Assembly: GCF_001677885.1 (NCBI RefSeq) | Contig: NZ_LOCQ01000055.1 | Location: 124,001-188,000 of the forward strand | Source: Janthinobacterium psychrotolerans | GTDB taxonomy: Bacteria > Pseudomonadota > Gammaproteobacteria > Burkholderiales > Burkholderiaceae_D | Length of the DNA stretch: 64,000 nt | Direction: 5' to 3' | Program-made: the position numbers and the translations under genes | Shown: in pieces, positions 26,285 through 34,757 of the stretch | Layout: each line of letters starts with the position of its first letter | Position numbering within the stretch: the stretch's first letter is position 1 | Notes under the pieces: model-generated | Seen by the model: the letters and a program-made list of their open reading frames with translations, nothing else | Databases searched by the model: none | Told to the model about the DNA's origin: nothing

Positions 26285-27115
26285 ATGATGGCAGAACTGA
26301 AGATAGCATTTGTCGGCGGCGGCAATATGGCGGCGGCCCTGATCGCCGGACTGGCCGGCAAACTGACGGCGGGCGCGAACATCCATGTGATCGACCCGCA
26401 TGCGCCGGCGCTGGAAAAACTGCAGGCACAATTTGGCGTGACCACGGCGTCCGCCGCCGATGAGGCCTTGCGCGTGGCCGACGTGATCGTGCTGGCGGTG
26501 AAACCGCAAAGCATGGGCGAAGCGGCGGCCCAGTTGCTGCCGTTTCTCGATGTGGCCAAGGCGCCGCTGGTGCTGACGATCGCTGCCGGCATCCGCAGCG
26601 GCGACCTGGCGCGCTGGCTCGGTGATTATCCGGCGATTGTGCGCGCAATGCCGAACACGCCGGCGCTGATCGGCATGGGCATTACCGGCATGGTGGCCAG
26701 CGGCGGCGTCAGTACCGCGCAAAGAGCGCAGGCCGACGCCATCCTGGGCGCCGTCGGCACCACCGTCTGGCTCGATGATGAACAAAAGATCGATCCGGTA
26801 ACCGCCATTTCCGGCAGCGGCCCTGCCTATGTGTTCTACTTTATCGAAGCGATGCAGGAAGCGGCGCGCGAGCTGGGCTTGACGGCCGAGCAGGGCACGC
26901 AGCTGGCGATCGCCACCTTCACGGGCGCGGCGCAGCTGGCGGCCAATTCCAGCGAACCGGCCTCGGTGCTGCGCGAGCGCGTCACCTCCAGGGGCGGCAC
27001 CACCTACGCGGCCTTGACCAGCATGGAAGAGAGCGGCGTCAAGGCGGCCATTATCAAGGGCATCAAGGCGGCGGCGGCGCGCGGGCGCGAGTTGGGTGAC
27101 GAGCTGGGGAAATAA
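26285..27115 (+). CDS. proC: pyrroline-5-carboxylate reductase
   Basis: The 276-residue enzyme reduces 1-pyrroline-5-carboxylate to proline with NAD(P)H. It has the Rossmann motif IAFVGGGNMAAALIAGL at the N-terminus, VLAVKPQSM, RAMPNTPALIGMGITGM, and the C-terminal SGSGPAYVFYFIEAM ... RVTSRGGTTYAAL signature of the dimerisation domain. A TTG (26282) and two ATGs (26285, 26288) are adjacent; I chose 26285. It is probably cotranscribed with yggS. Confidence 0.95.
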   Translation: MMAELKIAFVGGGNMAAALIAGLAGKLTAGANIHVIDPHAPALEKLQAQFGVTTASAADEALRVADVIVLAVKPQSMGEAAAQLLPFLDVAKAPLVLTIAAGIRSGDLARWLGDYPAIVRAMPNTPALIGMGITGMVASGGVSTAQRAQADAILGAVGTTVWLDDEQKIDPVTAISGSGPAYVFYFIEAMQEAARELGLTAEQGTQLAIATFTGAAQLAANSSEPASVLRERVTSRGGTTYAALTSMEESGVKAAIIKGIKAAAARGRELGDELGK

Positions 27116-27285
27116 AAGTACCTGACAAAACCGGCATGTACGACAAGGAAGCCGCAACGCCGCCATCGGCATTTTCTCAGGCCGTCGGCCCGCTGTTTTT
27201 AATCATTCAGTCTTTATGCATTCCGGCTCGGGGTGCAAGCAGCTACTCGCATCACCCCAAGAAACTGCAGGTTTGGTCAACAGTT

Positions 27286-28002
27286 CTACATGACCTTCAC
27301 GGCGCGGCCAATGTAAAGGATCGGTCCGGTCGGCCGTCCCGTCGGTGAACCGGTCTCCGGCTCCAGCGTGATTTCAAACAGCTGCTCGGCCTGCATCGGC
27401 GGCAGTTTGTCGAGTTTCAGCTTGAGCGTCTGCCCCGGCTGAACCAGGCCCAGCGAGACAGGGGCGCCCCAGTCCTTGCCCTTGGTCCAGAACTGCAGCG
27501 ATTTCTGCTGCGGCACGGCAGTCGGCCCCAGCGGGATCAGGCTCAGGTCGCGGCTGTTTTTGCTGCTTGCTTGAACGATCCAGCCCGGCGCCTTGTCCTG
27601 CGGCGCCACCAGCACCACCAGATAGCCGGGGCCGTTTGGCGCCTGCAGCTGCAGGTTCACCGTCACGGCCAGTGCGGCCGCTGCCGCCAGGCCGCCGCCG
27701 GCCAGAATTCTCCAGAACGCCAGGCTGTTCCACCACGCGTGCCAGCCGCCGGCCTGCTCGATGGCCTTGGGTGTAAACAGGGTCGAGGCGATGCGCGGCC
27801 ACAATTGCGGCGACGGGTCCTCGGGCGGCGCCAGGGCCGTCAACGGCAGCAGCCGCTGTTCCCAGGCATCGATGGCGCCGCGCAGCAGCGCGTCACCGGG
27901 CAGGCGCTGTTCGACGCCGGCGCGTTCAGGCGCCGTCAAGGTGCCCAGCACATATTCGCTGGCCAGGCGCTGCAGTTCTTCTTCGTTCAATGGCGTGTTC
28001 AT
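27286..28002 (-). CDS. anti-sigma factor, RskA/anti-sigma-K type
   Basis: The 238-residue protein has a short cytoplasmic N-terminal anti-sigma region (NEEELQRLASEYVLGTLTAP), one TM helix near 98-116 (ILAGGGLAAAAALAVTVNLQ) and a periplasmic RskA domain (SLGLVQPGQTLKLKLDKLPP, FEITLEPETGSPTG). It should hold the preceding ECF sigma factor at the membrane until a periplasmic signal frees it. Its ATG overlaps the sigma gene stop by 4 bp (ATGA). The reading frame extends upstream of 28002 only inside the sigma gene. Confidence 0.88.
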   Translation of the reverse strand: MNTPLNEEELQRLASEYVLGTLTAPERAGVEQRLPGDALLRGAIDAWEQRLLPLTALAPPEDPSPQLWPRIASTLFTPKAIEQAGGWHAWWNSLAFWRILAGGGLAAAAALAVTVNLQLQAPNGPGYLVVLVAPQDKAPGWIVQASSKNSRDLSLIPLGPTAVPQQKSLQFWTKGKDWGAPVSLGLVQPGQTLKLKLDKLPPMQAEQLFEITLEPETGSPTGRPTGPILYIGRAVKVM

Positions 28003-28565
28003 CCCATGCACTCCCGCAAGCTGGCCAGGCCGCGCTTGACCCAGGCTTTGACGGTGCCGAGCGGCGAGGCGACCCGCTGCGCGATTTCGCTGTGCGAGCA
28101 GCCGTCGACATAGGCGTACAGGATGCAGTTGCGCTTGGCCTCGTCCAGGTGGCCCAGGCAATCGTGCAGCTTGCCCATGTTCGCTTGCAGGGCATAGGCG
28201 TCGCCGGCGTCGCCGTTGTCATTTTCCTGGCGTTCATGCAGCAGGTTTTCCACGGTATCCTCGTCGGCCGATATTTCATGGGCGCGCGCACGCGCCACGT
28301 TCAGCGCCTGGTGCCGCACCACCACATAGATCCAGCCCTTGCCGCTGCCGCGCGTGGCGTCGAAACTGCCGGCGCGGCGCCAGATGCTCAAGAATGCATC
28401 GTGCAGCACGTCCTCGGCCAGCGCGCGCTGGCGCACGATGCGCAGCGCCACGCCCAGCAGGTAACGGCTCTCCTGCTGGTACAGACCTTGCAGGGCTTGC
28501 TGCTCGCCGCGCGCGCAGGCGCGCAGGGCGGCGTCGTAGTCGTAGGTGGCGGCGGGCGTAGGCAA
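27999..28565 (-). CDS. ECF-family RNA polymerase sigma factor (SigK-like)
   Basis: The 188-residue protein has sigma region 2 (LYQQESRYLLGVALRIVRQR, AEDVLHDAFLSIWRRAGSFD) and region 4 (LDEAKRNCILYAYVDGCSHS, EIAQRVASPLGTVKAWVKRG), separated by a short linker, as in extracytoplasmic function sigma factors. It is paired with the overlapping RskA-type anti-sigma gene. The DUF3455 lipoprotein gene lies 83 bp upstream on the same strand, so it could be a cotranscribed or regulated partner. Targets cannot be read from this window. Confidence 0.92.
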   Translation of the reverse strand: MPTPAATYDYDAALRACARGEQQALQGLYQQESRYLLGVALRIVRQRALAEDVLHDAFLSIWRRAGSFDATRGSGKGWIYVVVRHQALNVARARAHEISADEDTVENLLHERQENDNGDAGDAYALQANMGKLHDCLGHLDEAKRNCILYAYVDGCSHSEIAQRVASPLGTVKAWVKRGLASLRECMG

Positions 28566-28648
28566 GGTGGCGTCGGTCGGTTGGTTAGCAAGTTTTTAAT
28601 GGATTATAGGCCAGAAAAGATCTTGCCAACCGACATGTTTCAACCGTT

Positions 28649-29182
28649 TCAGGCGGCTTTCCAGAAAATATAATCGGCCTGGTAAGGCACCCATTGCTTG
28701 GCGCCCAGATTGCTGGCGCTGCAAGCCGATGCCGGTGCCACGCCGCCCTTGGTCGCCACGCGCTGGATATAGCTTATGCCCTGCATGGCGCCGCTGCCGG
28801 TGGCCGGATTGGCTTTCACCAGCTGATACGGAATATTGCCGGCGCCGGCAGGGGCCACCGCCACTTGCGTGGCCGTCACGGCCGAGCCATCGCGGCTGGC
28901 CCAGGTGGCCGGTGGGCCGACATAGGTGCCGACCTGCATGCCGCCGCGGTCGTTGAGAACGGCGTCCGGTCCGCCGAAGACCCATTCATGGCCGCTCATG
29001 TCTTTCTTGGCCTTGCATTCATAGGCGATCTTGCCGACGCCGACGGTCTGCATGGTCACCTGATGGCCGGCCGGTACTTGCACGGTGGCGGGCAGGGCGT
29101 CTTGCGAGTAACGCGCGGCCATGGGGGCGCAGGCCGTCAGCAGCAGGGCCGACAGGGGAATGGCGAGGGTAGTGATGTGCAT
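28649..29182 (-). CDS. DUF3455-family secreted/lipoprotein
   Basis: The 177-residue product starts MHITTLAIPLSALLLTAC, a lipoprotein-type signal with the cysteine at residue 18. The mature part resembles DUF3455: VPAGHQVTMQTVGVGKIAYECK, WVFGGPDAVLND, GTYVGPPATWASRDGSAVTA and a C-terminal YQADYIFWKA. The family's function is unknown to me. I chose the ATG at 29182, with AGGAG seven bases upstream, over an in-frame alternative at 29260. It is transcribed toward the ECF sigma gene. Confidence 0.82.
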   Translation of the reverse strand: MHITTLAIPLSALLLTACAPMAARYSQDALPATVQVPAGHQVTMQTVGVGKIAYECKAKKDMSGHEWVFGGPDAVLNDRGGMQVGTYVGPPATWASRDGSAVTATQVAVAPAGAGNIPYQLVKANPATGSGAMQGISYIQRVATKGGVAPASACSASNLGAKQWVPYQADYIFWKAA

Positions 29183-29267
29183 GGCAGGCTCCTGAAAGTA
29201 TGGTTCAACCGGTTGGCTGATACCTGTACTACCCATGGATGCGCTGTTTGGATGCAGCAAACCAGAA

Positions 29268-29615
29268 TTATTTTTCGACCGGTGGCTGGTGCCGGTTCAT
29301 CCGCTGCAAGACGCTGCGGATCACGGGCAGGGCGACCTTGGCGTGGCGCAGCAGGGCGCTGGCGCGCAACAGCCACGGCAAGCTGCGGCGCGGGCGCAGC
29401 AGCATCAGGCCCAGTACGCTGCCGGTTACCATCAGCGGCACTGTCAGGCGCGCCAGGATGGCCTGGCGCAGATTGCCAGCGCTCAAGGGCTCGAACAACT
29501 GATGTGTCTGCACGCCCAGCGCCGTGCGCTGCAGCGCGCATTCGGCCAGCAGCGCGTCGCGCCGTTGCCTGGCGCTCAGTTTGACCTTCGCAGAGGACAG
29601 GGGAGCGTGGTTCAT
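29268..29615 (-). CDS. small membrane protein, YqjK-like
   Basis: The 115-residue protein has a basic N-terminus (SSAKVKLSARQRRDALLAEC) and one TM segment around 58-75 (LTVPLMVTGSVLGLMLLRP), then a basic amphipathic tail. It is the third gene of a three-gene unit whose first two members are YqjD- and YqjE-like, which matches the yqjD-yqjE-yqjK order in Escherichia coli; its own sequence similarity is weak. It overlaps the yqjE-like stop by 4 bp. Confidence 0.6.
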   Translation of the reverse strand: MNHAPLSSAKVKLSARQRRDALLAECALQRTALGVQTHQLFEPLSAGNLRQAILARLTVPLMVTGSVLGLMLLRPRRSLPWLLRASALLRHAKVALPVIRSVLQRMNRHQPPVEK

Positions 29616-29998
29616 GGCCGCTCCGCTTCGCGGTGCGCCAGGTGCTGCAAGGCGTCGAGGTCCTTGCTGAGCTCATCCATGGTGAACGACAGCAGCTTGG
29701 GCTTGCTGCGAAAACTGGCGCGTACGCCGACCAGGGTGGCGATGGCGGCAACGATAAAGACGGTCGAGGAGATGGCGATGGCACCGATGCGGTGCGTGTC
29801 CCAGAAAATGACGATGACGAGGAACACCAGCAGCACCAGGCCGACAAACAGCAGCAGCAGGGCCAGCATGGCCAGGCCAAGATAGGTGAGGTAGCGCAGC
29901 GACTCTTCTTCCATCTCCACCGCCGCCAGTTTCAAGCGGGTGCGAAGAATGGTGGCCAGGGTCGCCGCGACGCGGGCAGCATGTTGAACGATAGCCAT
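29612..29998 (-). CDS. YqjE / phage-holin-family inner membrane protein
   Basis: The 128-residue protein has two TM helices (about 38-66 and 72-95) after an amphipathic N-terminal helix (HAARVAATLATILRTRLKLA, EMEEESLR). This is the YqjE family, labelled 'phage holin' in databases without any phage link. It lies between the DUF883 gene and the YqjK-like gene and probably belongs to a stationary-phase or stress-responsive membrane operon. Confidence 0.82.
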   Translation of the reverse strand: MAIVQHAARVAATLATILRTRLKLAAVEMEEESLRYLTYLGLAMLALLLLFVGLVLLVFLVIVIFWDTHRIGAIAISSTVFIVAAIATLVGVRASFRSKPKLLSFTMDELSKDLDALQHLAHREAERP

Positions 29999-30055
29999 GA
30001 ACTGCCTTTCGTATCGAAATGCAGGCGGCCAGGCCGCCCGGTAGTGCGGGAAAAA

Positions 30056-30412
30056 CTAGCGGCGCGACGAGGCCAGCAGCAGGCCGAACAGCACGCCCAC
30101 GACGGCGCCGGCGCCGACGGCCTTCCATGGATTGTCCTGCACATATTCGTCGGTGACCTTGGCGGCCTTCTTGGTGCGGTCAACCAGATCTTCTTCCAGC
30201 TTGATCAGGTCTTTTTTGGCCGTATCGAGGGTGGAGAAGAATTTTTCCTTGACGGCGCGGATGTTTTCGCCCGTCTGGCCACCGGCGTTGTCGAGCCAGC
30301 CTTCGGCTTCGTTGATGACACCCTTGATGTCGCCAATCACTTTGTCGCGTGCCTGGCCTGCTTCGGCGATGACGTTGTCGCTGCTGGATTTGCCTGTTTG
30401 TATCGAGCTCAT
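30056..30412 (-). CDS. DUF883 family protein (ElaB/YqjD-like)
   Basis: The 118-residue protein is a long amphipathic helix (residues 12-85, rich in K, E, D and A) followed by a C-terminal TM anchor (NPWKAVGAGAVVGVLFGLLL) and RR end. This is the tail-anchored layout of ElaB/YqjD proteins, which in Escherichia coli bind ribosomes at the membrane in stationary phase. It is the first gene of the yqjD-E-K-like unit. Confidence 0.88.
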   Translation of the reverse strand: MSSIQTGKSSSDNVIAEAGQARDKVIGDIKGVINEAEGWLDNAGGQTGENIRAVKEKFFSTLDTAKKDLIKLEEDLVDRTKKAAKVTDEYVQDNPWKAVGAGAVVGVLFGLLLASSRR

Positions 30413-30516
30413 GTATTACCTCATCGGTGGGTGAAAGCACAGTGAAATACCAGTGTAGAGCGCAGCGGCAAGGCGGTCTTGCGGCGCCTCAATGGGGTCC
30501 GAGGCGCCAGCCTGCA

Positions 30517-31374
30517 TTACTGGCGGAAAGCGAAGTCCAGCACGACCCCCGCAAAAACCGCTGCTCCCAGCCAGTTATTATGCCGGAATGCCGCAAAACA
30601 CGGCATACGCTCGCGTGCGCGTATCAAGGTGTAGTGATAAACGGCGCAAGCGGCGGCCACCAGCAGGCCCGCCAGATACCAGTAGCGCAGGCCCAGGTAC
30701 CAGCCGCAGGCCAGCCATAGCAGCAGGAACAGCGCATAGCACAGCATGATGATGGCCACGTCGTGGCGTCCGAAGGTGATGGCCGAGGTGCGGATGCCGA
30801 TCTTCAGGTCGTCGTCGCGGTCGACCATGGCGTATTCCGTATCGTAGGCCACGGCCCAGAACACATTGCCGACCAGCAGCAGCCAGGCGACGACGGGCAC
30901 CGAGTCCGTGATGGCGGCAAAGCCCATCGGGATGCCGAAGCCGAAGGCGATGCCGAGGTACGCTTGCGGAATGGCGAAGAAACGCTTGAAGTAGGGGTAG
31001 GTGGCGGCGATGATCACGGCCGCCACCGACAGCTGTCTGGTCAGCGCGTTCAGGGGCAGGATCAGGCAGAAGGCGGCCACCGTCAGCACGCCGGCCACGC
31101 CCAGTGCTTCCTTGCCGCTGATGCGCCCGCTGGTAATCGGCCGGTCGGCCGTGCGCTTGACGAATTTGTCGATATCCTGGTCGGCGTAATCGTTGATGGC
31201 GCAGCCCGCCGAGCGCATCAGGAAGGTGCCAAGAAAAAAGATCAGCAGCAGCCGCCAGTCCGGCACCCCTTGTTGCGCCATCCACAAGGCGCACAGGGTG
31301 GGCCACAGCAGCAATACGGTACCGATCGGCTTGTCGAGCCGGATCAGGCGGAAATACAGCGCCAGCTTGTTCAT
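30517..31374 (-). CDS. ubiA: 4-hydroxybenzoate polyprenyltransferase
   Basis: The 285-residue integral membrane enzyme prenylates 4-hydroxybenzoate with octaprenyl diphosphate in ubiquinone synthesis. The first aspartate motif is in [20 protein letters not shown] and the second in [18 protein letters not shown], and there are about eight TM helices. Its length matches the family. It lies 58 bp downstream of oxyR on the same strand. The product ubiquinone receives electrons from enzymes such as GlcDEF encoded in this window. Confidence 0.95.
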   Translation of the reverse strand: MNKLALYFRLIRLDKPIGTVLLLWPTLCALWMAQQGVPDWRLLLIFFLGTFLMRSAGCAINDYADQDIDKFVKRTADRPITSGRISGKEALGVAGVLTVAAFCLILPLNALTRQLSVAAVIIAATYPYFKRFFAIPQAYLGIAFGFGIPMGFAAITDSVPVVAWLLLVGNVFWAVAYDTEYAMVDRDDDLKIGIRTSAITFGRHDVAIIMLCYALFLLLWLACGWYLGLRYWYLAGLLVAAACAVYHYTLIRARERMPCFAAFRHNNWLGAAVFAGVVLDFAFRQ

Positions 31375-31432
31375 GGAAATCTCGGTCTTGTTGAAGAGAA
31401 ACGACGATTATCGCAAATAGTATGGCAATGTA

Positions 31433-32383
31433 CTATTTTTCGCTCAGCACTTCCTCTTCGAACAGGCTGGTGATGCCGGGCAGTTCGCAGCTGGCAATCG
31501 CCGCGCACAGGGCGTCGATGGCGGCCTTGCGCGTAAAGCTTTTGCGCCACAGCATGACCACCCGGCGCGAGGGGGCTGGAGCGTCGAATTCGCGGTAGGC
31601 CAGCATGCCGTCCACCGCGTGCATGTCCGGCACCGAGGCGCGCGGCAGTACGGTCAGGCCGATGCCGCTGGCCACCATATGGCGGATGGTTTCCAGCGAC
31701 GAGCCTTCGAAGGTGCGCTGCATGCCGTTGCCGGGCGAGGAGAAGCGTGCCATCTCCGGGCACACTTCCAGCACCTGGTCGCGGAAGCAGTGACCGTTGC
31801 CCAGCAATAGCATGGTTTCCGATTTCAGGTCCTGCGCGGCGATGCTCTTGCGCGCTGTCCATGCATGGTGGCGCGGCATGGCCACCACGAACGGCTCGTC
31901 ATACAGGGTCTGCATGGCCATGCCGTGTTCGGGCAGGGGCAGCGCCATGATGGCCACGTCCAGCTCGCCCTGGCGCAGCAGTTCGAGCAGGCGCACGGTA
32001 AAATTTTCCTGCAAAATCAATGGCATCTGCGGCACCTGGGCTATCATGGCCTTGACCAGTGGCGGCAGCAGGTAGGGGCCGATGGTATAGATCACCCCCA
32101 GGCGCAGCGGACCGGCCAGCGGGTCCTTGTTCTGCTTGGCCAGTTCCTTGATGGCGGCCGTCTGTTCCAGCACGCGCTCGGCCTGGGCGATGATTTGCGC
32201 GCCCAGCGGCGTGACCGAAATTTCCGCGCCGCCGCGTTCGAACAGCACCACGCCCAGTTCGTCTTCAAGCTTCTTGATGGCCACTGACAGGGTCGGCTGG
32301 GCCACAAAACAGGCTTCGGCCGCATGGCCGAAGTGCTTGGCGCGCGCCACTGCCACGATATATTTCAGTTCAGTCAGTGTCAT
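31433..32383 (-). CDS. oxyR: hydrogen peroxide-sensing LysR-family regulator OxyR
   Basis: The 316-residue regulator has an N-terminal winged HTH (MTLTELKYIVAVARAKHFGH) and a LysR substrate-binding domain. The redox cysteines are C199 (GNGHCF) and C208 (EVCPE), at exactly the positions known from Escherichia coli OxyR, so disulfide-based peroxide sensing is expected. I chose the ATG at 32383; the frame is open upstream to 32530 but without family similarity. It is divergent from rfaE2; the 170-bp interval should hold an OxyR autoregulatory site. Confidence 0.95.
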   Translation of the reverse strand: MTLTELKYIVAVARAKHFGHAAEACFVAQPTLSVAIKKLEDELGVVLFERGGAEISVTPLGAQIIAQAERVLEQTAAIKELAKQNKDPLAGPLRLGVIYTIGPYLLPPLVKAMIAQVPQMPLILQENFTVRLLELLRQGELDVAIMALPLPEHGMAMQTLYDEPFVVAMPRHHAWTARKSIAAQDLKSETMLLLGNGHCFRDQVLEVCPEMARFSSPGNGMQRTFEGSSLETIRHMVASGIGLTVLPRASVPDMHAVDGMLAYREFDAPAPSRRVVMLWRKSFTRKAAIDALCAAIASCELPGITSLFEEEVLSEK

Positions 32384-32482
32384 AAAGTGATTGAAACACA
32401 GGAAGTGCCTGCTTGCAATGAATGAAAGAGGACGTGTGCGCCAAACTGGCGCGGCGATCGCATATTGTAGCGGATCGCCCCC

Positions 32483-32526
32483 TATAATAGCGGGACCGGG
32501 GCTGCTGGCCGTGCGCGGCCGGCAGC
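32483..32526 (+). promoter_or_regulatory. -10 box and leader hairpin upstream of rfaE2
   Basis: TATAAT at 32483-32488 is a perfect -10 hexamer but has no good -35. Just downstream, 32501-32526 folds as a ten-base-pair stem (GCTGCTGGCC, loop GTGCGC, GGCCGGCAGC, one T-G pair). There is no T-run, so it is a leader structure rather than a terminator. Confidence 0.35.
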
Positions 32527-32553
32527 CCACCCACCCACTGTACGGAACAACCG

Positions 32554-33036
32554 ATGCCCATGCCTGACTTTGAAACCAAACTATGCAGCCGCGAGGAACT
32601 GCGGGCGCGCGCCGCAGCCTTGCCGAAACCGGTGGTCGTCACCAATGGCGTGTTCGATATCCTGCACCGCGGCCACGTGACTTACCTGGCGCAGGCGCGC
32701 GCGCTGGGCGCCTCGCTGGTGGTGGCGCTCAATACCGACGCTTCCGTCAAGCGCCTGGGCAAGGGCGACGATCGCCCGCTCAACAGCTGCGAAGACCGCA
32801 TGGCCGTGCTGGCAGCACTTGCATCGGTGAGCCTGGTGGTGCCGTTTTCGGAAGACAGCGCGCTGGAAGTGGTGCAGGAAATCACTCCCGAGATCTATGT
32901 GAAGGGCGGCGACTACGACATGGCGGCCATCCCCGAAGGCAAAGCCGTGCTGGCCTATGGCGGCCAGGCCGTGGCGATCGACTTCGAGCACGACCGCTCG
33001 ACGACCAAGCTGCTCAGCAAGGTGCGCCAGCAATAA
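32554..33036 (+). CDS. rfaE2: D-glycero-beta-D-manno-heptose 1-phosphate adenylyltransferase
   Basis: The 160-residue protein corresponds to the C-terminal nucleotidyltransferase half of HldE: TNGVFDILHRGHVTYLAQAR with the HxGH motif (HRGH), NTDASVKRLGKGDDRPLN, ITPEIYVKGGDYD and a final RSTTKLL. It makes ADP-heptose for lipopolysaccharide inner core. Here it is a stand-alone enzyme; the kinase half (rfaE1) must be elsewhere. Two ATGs, 32554 and 32560, are both plausible. Confidence 0.94.
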   Translation: MPMPDFETKLCSREELRARAAALPKPVVVTNGVFDILHRGHVTYLAQARALGASLVVALNTDASVKRLGKGDDRPLNSCEDRMAVLAALASVSLVVPFSEDSALEVVQEITPEIYVKGGDYDMAAIPEGKAVLAYGGQAVAIDFEHDRSTTKLLSKVRQQ

Positions 33037-33069
33037 AGCCGTGCTGTGCGTGCACAAGAGAAAGCGCGC

Positions 33070-33098
33070 TTGTTGCGTTTATACTATCGTGCTATACC
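33070..33098 (+). promoter_or_regulatory. predicted promoter of the tubulin-like gene cluster
   Basis: TTGTTG (33070-33075) and TATACC (33093-33098) are spaced by 17 bp in the 230-bp gap after rfaE2. Transcription from here would start about 160 bp before the first gene of the cluster at 33267. Confidence 0.4.
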
Positions 33099-33266
33099 GG
33101 ACCGGGGATATCGACAACGTGCTGCACGCTGTCAATGTTTTCACAAGGATAAAAAGGCGTTACTATGATCGTTATGCCAAGGCTGCACCAGGTCAGCCGC
33201 AGCGCGTAGTGCCGCCGTTCATCACGCCATCGCCATGGCGGTCATCGTTTGCGACAGAAGAAATCA

Positions 33267-34757
33267 ATGGAACATACTAGTACGGGAGAGTGGCTGCTGC
33301 AGTCCGGCGTGTGGATTGCCGATGCGGCCCAGTCAGGCTTGCAGTTTGCACGTAGCGCGGCAGGTCAGGCGGTGTCGCCACGCCTGAGCGCTGACGATAT
33401 CGGCCAGCTGATGCGCACCCATCGCCTGCCTGGCGAGGCCAGCGTGCAGTTTCCGCCGGAATTCCAGTACAGCCCCTACACGGGCGTGGCCTTGCAGGCG
33501 CCGCCGCAAAGCGGCCAGGCCAGCGCCTGGGTCGCGCCGTTCGGTGCGCGCCCGGTCAACAGCAGCGCCATGCCCGGCGCGACCGGCCTGCGCCAGACGG
33601 CGCAAGCGCTGAAAATCGCGCGCAGCCCAGCGCGCGACCAGTCGGCCGATGCGCTGGCCAATGCCGACCCCGACACCAGCTTGCCGGCGCCGCCGCCGGG
33701 CGAGCACGCGTTTTTCTCGGCCCGCTTCGGCACCACCGGCGCGGCCCTGCTGGCGCTCGACGCGCGCAAGGGCGCCCTGTACGGCTGGCTGCCCGGCTCG
33801 CAGCTCTGGCTGGCGCTGGAATCTGCCAAGGGCGGCCTGCTGTCCGAATGCCAGCTGGGCGAGACCGCCTGGCGCGCCGAACTGGCCAGCGCCTGGAACA
33901 GCTGCCTGTACGTACCCAGCGGCCATGGCCTGGCCTGCATCACGCCCGATATCGCCTCGCTCAGCTACCAGGTCGAGCACTTCGGCGACGCGCCTTCGGT
34001 GGCCGCGCCGATCTGGTTCCAGGGCCGCCTGTGGGCGCCGCTGCAGGGCGCCGACGGCGTGCTGCGCTTCCTGAACCTGGACGCGCGCCATGTCGCCGGC
34101 GCCGACGTCGTGCTCGATGGCGCCATCCTTCCTGGCAAGGCGAGCGCGCCGGTGGCCTATGGCCGCAGCGTAATCTGGCCGTGCGAACATGGCCAGCTGC
34201 GCTTGCAGCAGCGCCAGGACGGCGGCATGGCCGCTTCGTGGACACCGTGGCCGGCCGGCCTGCAGCCGCAATTCGATTTCGGCTGCCCGTATCTGTCGCG
34301 CGATGGCGACCTGTGGCAGCTGTGTTTTGACAGCGCCGCCGACCGCTATCTGTACCTGAAACTGGGCACCCAGGGTGAAACGGCGGAGGCGATGGAGCCG
34401 CGCCTGTGTTCGGGCAGCATCAACTATCGCTTTTCCACCAAGCTGAAAACGGCGCCATGGCAGGAACTCGAACGCGGCAACGATGGCGCCAGCAGCACTT
34501 CGGTGATGCCGCTGCTCGAAGCGGGCGAGAGCGTCTTTGGCGTGCGCTTCGAGACGCGCGCCAGCCTCGACAGTGTCTTGCGTTCGGACGAGCGCATGTA
34601 TGCGCAACTGCTGCAGGACGACGGCGTGCGCGAACTGCCGTTCCACGCTTTTTCGGTGGCCGAACCGTGGCGCATGCGCCTGTTCGCCCACCAGGGCACC
34701 TTGTGGGCCTATCACCCCTTGCTGGGCCGCATCAACGGCTGGAAGCTGCAGGCATGA
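33267..34757 (+). CDS. uncharacterised protein, first gene of tubulin-like cluster
   Basis: I do not recognise a family for this 496-residue protein. It has no signal peptide or TM helix. Residues 1-130 are rich in A, P, S and Q and probably partly disordered; from about 150 it shows repeated short hydrophobic strands with W, G and L (ALLALDARKGALYGWLPGSQ, APIWFQGRLWAPLQGADGVL, GCPYLSRDGDLWQLCFDSAA), which suggests an irregular beta-propeller. The ATG at 33267 follows AGAAG at 33256-33260; a TTG at 33249 would add six residues. Its last four bases overlap the next gene (ATGA), so it is translationally coupled to the vWA-like protein. Confidence 0.75.
   Translation: MEHTSTGEWLLQSGVWIADAAQSGLQFARSAAGQAVSPRLSADDIGQLMRTHRLPGEASVQFPPEFQYSPYTGVALQAPPQSGQASAWVAPFGARPVNSSAMPGATGLRQTAQALKIARSPARDQSADALANADPDTSLPAPPPGEHAFFSARFGTTGAALLALDARKGALYGWLPGSQLWLALESAKGGLLSECQLGETAWRAELASAWNSCLYVPSGHGLACITPDIASLSYQVEHFGDAPSVAAPIWFQGRLWAPLQGADGVLRFLNLDARHVAGADVVLDGAILPGKASAPVAYGRSVIWPCEHGQLRLQQRQDGGMAASWTPWPAGLQPQFDFGCPYLSRDGDLWQLCFDSAADRYLYLKLGTQGETAEAMEPRLCSGSINYRFSTKLKTAPWQELERGNDGASSTSVMPLLEAGESVFGVRFETRASLDSVLRSDERMYAQLLQDDGVRELPFHAFSVAEPWRMRLFAHQGTLWAYHPLLGRINGWKLQA

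Noticed and set aside
27116..27285. Possible terminator or small gene between proC and the anti-sigma gene
   Set aside because: The 170-bp gap has one weak G/C stretch before a short T-run but no good stem, and its frames are short with no motif.
29612..29998. 'Phage holin' label as a sign of prophage
   Set aside because: The protein is YqjE-like and lies in a yqjD-E-K-type chromosomal operon; no other phage gene is near.
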